Part shown: piece by piece, positions 5,571-9,251 of the stretch
How positions within the stretch are numbered: the first letter of the stretch is position 1
Layout of the letters: the number at the start of each line of letters is the position of its first letter
NCBI GenBank assembly: GCA_025455345.1
Contig: JALOMS010000297.1
Span: 1-9,251 of the forward strand
Source of the DNA: Thermoflexibacter sp.
GTDB lineage: Bacteria > Bacteroidota > Bacteroidia > Cytophagales > Thermoflexibacteraceae
Reading direction: 5' to 3'
DNA length: 9,251 nt
Notes under the pieces: model-generated
Seen by the model: the letters and a program-made list of their open reading frames with translations, nothing else
What the model was told of the DNA's origin: nothing
Database searches by the model: none
Program-made: the position numbers and the translations under genes

Positions 5571-6643
5571 TCAGTAAAGAAAAAGATAATCATAATGTAC
5601 TAAAGGGCGTTGATTTTTCCAGCCGATACGTTCCAAAGCCTTTTCATCGTCATACTGAGAGATGCCCAATCCCAAAAGTTCTTCGTTTGCGCTTATAATT
5701 TTGATGATGTCGCCTTTATCAAACTGCCCTTCTATTTTTGTAACTCCCACTAACAAAAGACTATTGGCTTTGTTCTCAAACAAGGCTTGTTTTGCACCCT
5801 CATTGATATAAATGCTTCCTTTGACCAGTCCCTCCGAATTTGCTAACCATTTTTTGATATTAGAAGATTCTTTTTGAGGCTTAAAAATCGTTCCATGCGC
5901 TGTGCCTTGCATGGCATCAGTGAGTATAAAATCCTTCTTGCCATTGATAATATGTACAGCAATTCCCAGTTTAGAAACCCTTTTGGCGATATTACTTTTA
6001 GTTACCATACCTCCCCGACCAAAGTTAGATTTTTCTGTTGAAACAATCGCTTGGAAGTCTAATATTTCATCTTCTATGACAGCAATAAGCTGAGATGCTG
6101 GATTATTGGGATTACCGTTATAAATACCATCGACATTGGTAAGTATAAACATGGCTTCCACATTCATCATAGTAGCAAGCAATCCTGCCAACTCATCATT
6201 GTCTGTAAACATCTCAATTCGGTAATAGAAATCACATCATTTTCATTGATAATAGGTACTATATTGTTCTGTAAAAGAGTCAATAAACAGTTTTTCATAT
6301 TTAGATAGTGTCTTCTATCTCTAAAATCTTCCTTAGTAACTAAGACTTGAGCGCAGGTAAGTGCATGATTGGCAAATAGTTCACTATATGTTTGCATAAG
6401 TTTGACCTGTCCAACAGACGCAAAAAGTTGTCTTTGGGCAATGGTATCATTCTTATCAGAGGCTTGTACTATACTTCGCCCAAAAGCTACTGCACCCGAA
6501 GAAACCAAAATAACAGCAATATTTTGAGCTTTGAGTTGTGAGATTTGCAAAACCAAGTTATGTATTCTTTGCAAGTCAGGTAAGCCGTCAGCTTGGGTCA
6601 ATACATTAGAGCCAATTTTTACTAAAATTTTTTTATATAACAT
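5571..6643 (-). pseudogene. proB: Glutamate 5-kinase, disrupted by a single frameshift
   Basis: ProB phosphorylates glutamate to gamma-glutamyl phosphate, the first step of proline synthesis. Two overlapping frames together make one ~357-codon gene, near the 367 residues of E. coli ProB. Frame A (6643-6167) gives the N-terminal kinase half: KILVKIGSNVLT, VILVSSGAVAFG, FASVGQVKLM, and PIINENDVISITEL. Frame B (6212-5571) continues with MFTDNDELAGL, ILTNVDGIYNGNP, FGRGGMVTKSNIAKRVSKLG, and a C-terminal PUA domain (~125-205 of that frame). The break is at about 6212-6215, where an extra GA (minus strand TTGAGATG instead of TTGATG) shifts the frame. Removing it restores ITELMFTDNDELAG exactly. All other motifs are intact, so this is either a recent mutation or a sequencing error. 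proA is not adjacent. Confidence 0.92.
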
Positions 6644-6723
6644 TGATTTGTAGTCAGTTATAGATTGTATCTTAGATAAAATCTTCTTCAGATAACTAAT
6701 ATTTTTGTTGTTATTTGTTTTGG

Positions 6724-6731
6724 CAAAGGTA
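6724..6731 (-). promoter_or_regulatory. TAnnTTTG -7 box for proB
   Basis: On the minus strand this reads TACCTTTG within ATACCTTTGCC, a very typical Bacteroidota -7 element, about 80 bp upstream of the proB ATG. No -33 TTG is seen. The remainder of the 6644-6782 gap is AT-rich, with T-tracts (on the minus strand) after the PD40/OmpA gene but no clear hairpin. Confidence 0.5.
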
Positions 6732-6782
6732 TAAAAAACAAAAAAACAGGATAAGATTTCTACCTTAATTTCTTATTATTTA

Positions 6783-9251
6783 TCAAAACTTGACAAAAAA
6801 CTCTACCCTTCTATTTTGTTTTTTGCCTTTTTCAGTGGCATTATTTGCCTTTGCTTTGGTTTCCCCCAATCCAAAAACGCTAATGGTATTTTTGCAGTTT
6901 TGGTTAATCAAATAGTTTTTGACTGCCTCTGCGCGTCGCTTTGACAAGTCCAAGTTGAAGTTATCTTTGCCATCACTGTCAGTATGCCCTTCGATGGTCA
7001 ATTGCATAGAGGGATTGCTTTGGAGTAATGAAGCCAATCTATTCAAATCAAAAAATGACTCTGGACGAATGATGTCTTTATTATAATCAAAATGCAAAGT
7101 TGGTAAAGTAAAAGGCAAGTTATTGACTTGATTTTTATCAATAGTCCCTACGACAATGTCCGTTTCTGCTATGGTATTTTCCCAATTTTTAATGGTCAAA
7201 TCTATTTCTACAGAACTACCAAAAAACAGTTCACTTTCAGGATAATAAATATATTTCTTGTTGCCTTTCAATAATAAACTAAAATTACCATTTTCATCAC
7301 TTTTTGTATAGCCTTGTAGTTTGGAATTATTTATTTCTTCCCATTTTATTAAGGACTTAATAGGTTGATTATCTGAATTTAACAGCTTACCTTTGATAAT
7401 TTTCACGGGTTCGGGACGTACTTGCAAAGGCACTTCTATTTGATAAATATCAGATAATCCGTAATTATTATTTTTTTGTGCAATAGCTATCAAAGCCTTA
7501 GCACCATCAGCAGTAATAAAAAAATTGTCATTAGCAATCGTATTAATGACCTTGCCAAGATTGATAGGTGTACTCCATTGCGTCCACGAATCCTCTCTAA
7601 GTCGCTTAGACATAAAAATATCATATCCCCCTAAACCGTAATGACCATCAGAGCAAAAATACAAGGTTTTCCCATCGGGATGTAAATAAGGGTTCATTTC
7701 TGCAAAAGGAGTATTGATATTATCTCCTAAGTTAATCGGAGCAGACCAGCCATTTTCCGTTTTCTCACATACATAAATATCTATATTGAACTCTCCCGCT
7801 CCATGATAGTACAAAAATTCAGGGTGATAGTTTGGCAAATATTCTCCTATTCCCCCCTTCCTATCAGAGCTAAAAAAAACAGCTTTCCCATCAGCACTCA
7901 TACAAAATCCAGCTTCGTAATTAGGAGAGTTGATAGGTTCGGGCAAGACTTGCATCTTATCCCACACAATTTGTCCATTATTGACATTTTTCTTCTCTAC
8001 AAAATACAAATCTCCCTTACCTAAAAATTTTTCTTTGGTATAAAAAAACTCTGGTAGTTCGGCGTAATTCCCATAAATAAACAAGGTATTTCCGTCGGGA
8101 CTGATGTTAAGAGGAACTTCATGTGTTTTGGTATTGACTCTGCTACTAAGCGGAAAAGACGCTTGCCATTGGTTATTGATGTATTCTGCGAAATAAATAT
8201 CTTCGCCTGTATTAGCCCCTTTGCGAGCAAAATACAAGGTAGTACCGTCTAAACTCAACACAGGACTATATTCTTTGGCTTGGGAGTTAATGCCTACTCC
8301 TAAATTTACTAATTTTCTCTCACTATCTACCTCTGATAAGAGGACTATCATTTTCGAAAAATTAAATGATTGGTATTGAGTAGAGTTACTTTCAAATAGA
8401 GGTTTATATTTTTGAAATATCGCAATTGCCTCCCGCCAATCTTTGGACTCAATCGCAGCACTTGCTATTTTTTGGACTGCAATTGCCGCAATATCCATAG
8501 GGGCAAAAGCATGAATGAAATCATCATACAAAGTGGTCGTTTTGTTTTTGCGATACCCCCAATAATGCAGATTGAGTTCGCAAAGCAATTGATTTACTGT
8601 AAATTGGTATTTTTGGGCAAGGTTTCGGAGTTTGGCATAATTGGGGTGGGAAAGAAAATTTTTTGGATTAAAGCCAAACTCTGCTCCGTAAAAATTGGGG
8701 ACGATGTGCTTTAACTCTGTAGAGTCAAAATCTGTAATAGCCAACTGACAAAACTTCTCATAAGTAGAGCCACTTCTATCTCCAAACTGCCTCAGAGATA
8801 CTAAGTTAATATAGTCTTTGAGTATTTCACGACGATATTCTTTTACATTTTTCAAGAAGGGAGATTGGGGATAATCCTTCGCAAAATTTGCACATTGTTC
8901 TAATAACAACTCTCTCAAAACTATCAGAGTGTCAGCTTCATTGTATCGATTATAAATGTTTGATTCATAGAGTTTTTGATACGACAAGCGATAAGGCGCA
9001 TTAGTCAGAAGATTGTAGGCTTCTTGGGGAATTTTATTTTTTTGTTGGATTTGAAGTGCGTCAGTCGTAGCATTTACTGTTTTTTTAAGTTTTTCTTTTT
9101 CACTATCAGGCATTTGCTTAAAACCTTCTGCACACTGAACCGCATGAAAATAAGCCTTTCTTAATAAAACAAAATAAGGCTCCAAATTGAGGTATTTGAC
9201 CTGATACTGTTGTTTTTGTTTGAGGATTTGCTCTTGCTCATAGTAAACATG
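6783..9251 (-). CDS. PorE-like outer-membrane protein: helical repeats, PD40 beta-propeller, CRD-like domain, OmpA C-terminal domain (5' truncated by window edge)
   Basis: A large envelope protein, incomplete at its N-terminus. The frame is open to the right edge with no in-frame ATG after entry, and upstream residues YYEQEQILKQKQQYQVKYLNL continue it, so the TTG at 9183-9185 is not a real start. Numbering from that TTG, residues 1-290 are mainly helical and TPR-like (for example DWREAIAIFQKYKPLF). Residues ~305-585 hold about five PD40/WD40-like beta-propeller repeats (LSLDGTTLYFARKG, ISPDGNTLFIYG, MSADGKAVFFSSDRKGG, LHPDGKTLYFCSDGHYGLGG, ITADGAKALIAI). Residues ~597-650 form a carboxypeptidase-regulatory-like domain, and ~695-800 an OmpA C-terminal domain. 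The peptidoglycan-binding Asp736 (GHTDSDG) and Arg751 (LSKRRAEAV) align with E. coli OmpA D271 and R286. This order matches P. gingivalis PorE of the type IX secretion system, but Bacteroidota carry many paralogues, so orthology is unproven. It probably anchors an outer-membrane complex to peptidoglycan. Confidence 0.92.
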   Translation of the reverse strand, partial: HVYYEQEQILKQKQQYQVKYLNLEPYFVLLRKAYFHAVQCAEGFKQMPDSEKEKLKKTVNATTDALQIQQKNKIPQEAYNLLTNAPYRLSYQKLYESNIYNRYNEADTLIVLRELLLEQCANFAKDYPQSPFLKNVKEYRREILKDYINLVSLRQFGDRSGSTYEKFCQLAITDFDSTELKHIVPNFYGAEFGFNPKNFLSHPNYAKLRNLAQKYQFTVNQLLCELNLHYWGYRKNKTTTLYDDFIHAFAPMDIAAIAVQKIASAAIESKDWREAIAIFQKYKPLFESNSTQYQSFNFSKMIVLLSEVDSERKLVNLGVGINSQAKEYSPVLSLDGTTLYFARKGANTGEDIYFAEYINNQWQASFPLSSRVNTKTHEVPLNISPDGNTLFIYGNYAELPEFFYTKEKFLGKGDLYFVEKKNVNNGQIVWDKMQVLPEPINSPNYEAGFCMSADGKAVFFSSDRKGGIGEYLPNYHPEFLYYHGAGEFNIDIYVCEKTENGWSAPINLGDNINTPFAEMNPYLHPDGKTLYFCSDGHYGLGGYDIFMSKRLREDSWTQWSTPINLGKVINTIANDNFFITADGAKALIAIAQKNNNYGLSDIYQIEVPLQVRPEPVKIIKGKLLNSDNQPIKSLIKWEEINNSKLQGYTKSDENGNFSLLLKGNKKYIYYPESELFFGSSVEIDLTIKNWENTIAETDIVVGTIDKNQVNNLPFTLPTLHFDYNKDIIRPESFFDLNRLASLLQSNPSMQLTIEGHTDSDGKDNFNLDLSKRRAEAVKNYLINQNCKNTISVFGLGETKAKANNATEKGKKQNRRVEFFVKF

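Noticed and set aside
6167..6212. Programmed ribosomal frameshift in proB
   Set aside because: There is no slippery heptamer or obvious downstream structure at the junction, ProB is not known for recoding, and a GA duplication explains the break completely.
8412..8714. Plus-strand 100-residue ORF within the PD40/OmpA gene
   Set aside because: Shadow of the long minus-strand coding region, with no domain features.
9183..9185. TTG as the start codon of the PD40/OmpA protein
   Set aside because: The frame stays open to the window edge with coding-like sequence upstream, and no signal peptide follows the TTG, although the protein should be exported.

Overview
This looks like a chromosomal fragment of a Bacteroidota bacterium, probably a Cytophagales-like lineage. 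The evidence is low GC, several TAnnTTTG-type -7 promoter boxes with no strong Shine-Dalgarno sequences, a DUF2805/TIGR03643 protein, and a large outer-membrane protein combining PD40 beta-propeller repeats, a carboxypeptidase-regulatory-like domain and an OmpA C-terminal domain. This is housekeeping and envelope DNA with signs of gene decay. No tRNA, rRNA, CRISPR array or intact insertion sequence is visible.

Layout. 1-362 (+) is the C-terminal end of a MacB-type FtsX permease, followed 6 bp later by a small DUF2805 gene (369-665, +). A convergent intergenic region (666-862) holds a perfect 14-bp inverted repeat with a nested hairpin, probably a shared terminator or a mobile-element scar. 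Adenine deaminase, ade (863-2530, -), is divergent from a run of three tiny lipoprotein genes (2568-2750, 2829-2972, 2993-3139, +). The first two of these are paralogues sharing a Cys-...-Pro-x-TAWTP-basic motif directly after the lipid-modified cysteine. An alpha/beta hydrolase (3314-4087, +) follows, behind two TAnnTTTG boxes.

The second half is all on the minus strand. It contains a decayed C-terminal GNAT acetyltransferase remnant (about 4099-4258), a second FtsX-family permease with a His-rich periplasmic loop (4259-5470), glutamate 5-kinase proB broken by a single frameshift (5571-6643), and the large PD40/OmpA protein (6783 to beyond the right edge).

The genes do not form one pathway. 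The main local stories are: purine salvage (ade); proline biosynthesis disrupted by a 2-bp duplication in proB, with no proA alongside; two ABC permeases whose ATPase partners are outside the window; and envelope proteins (three tiny basic lipoproteins and the PorE-like OmpA protein). The lipoprotein cluster is the part least explained by known families. No intergenic stretch reaches 300 bp; the longest is 666-862.
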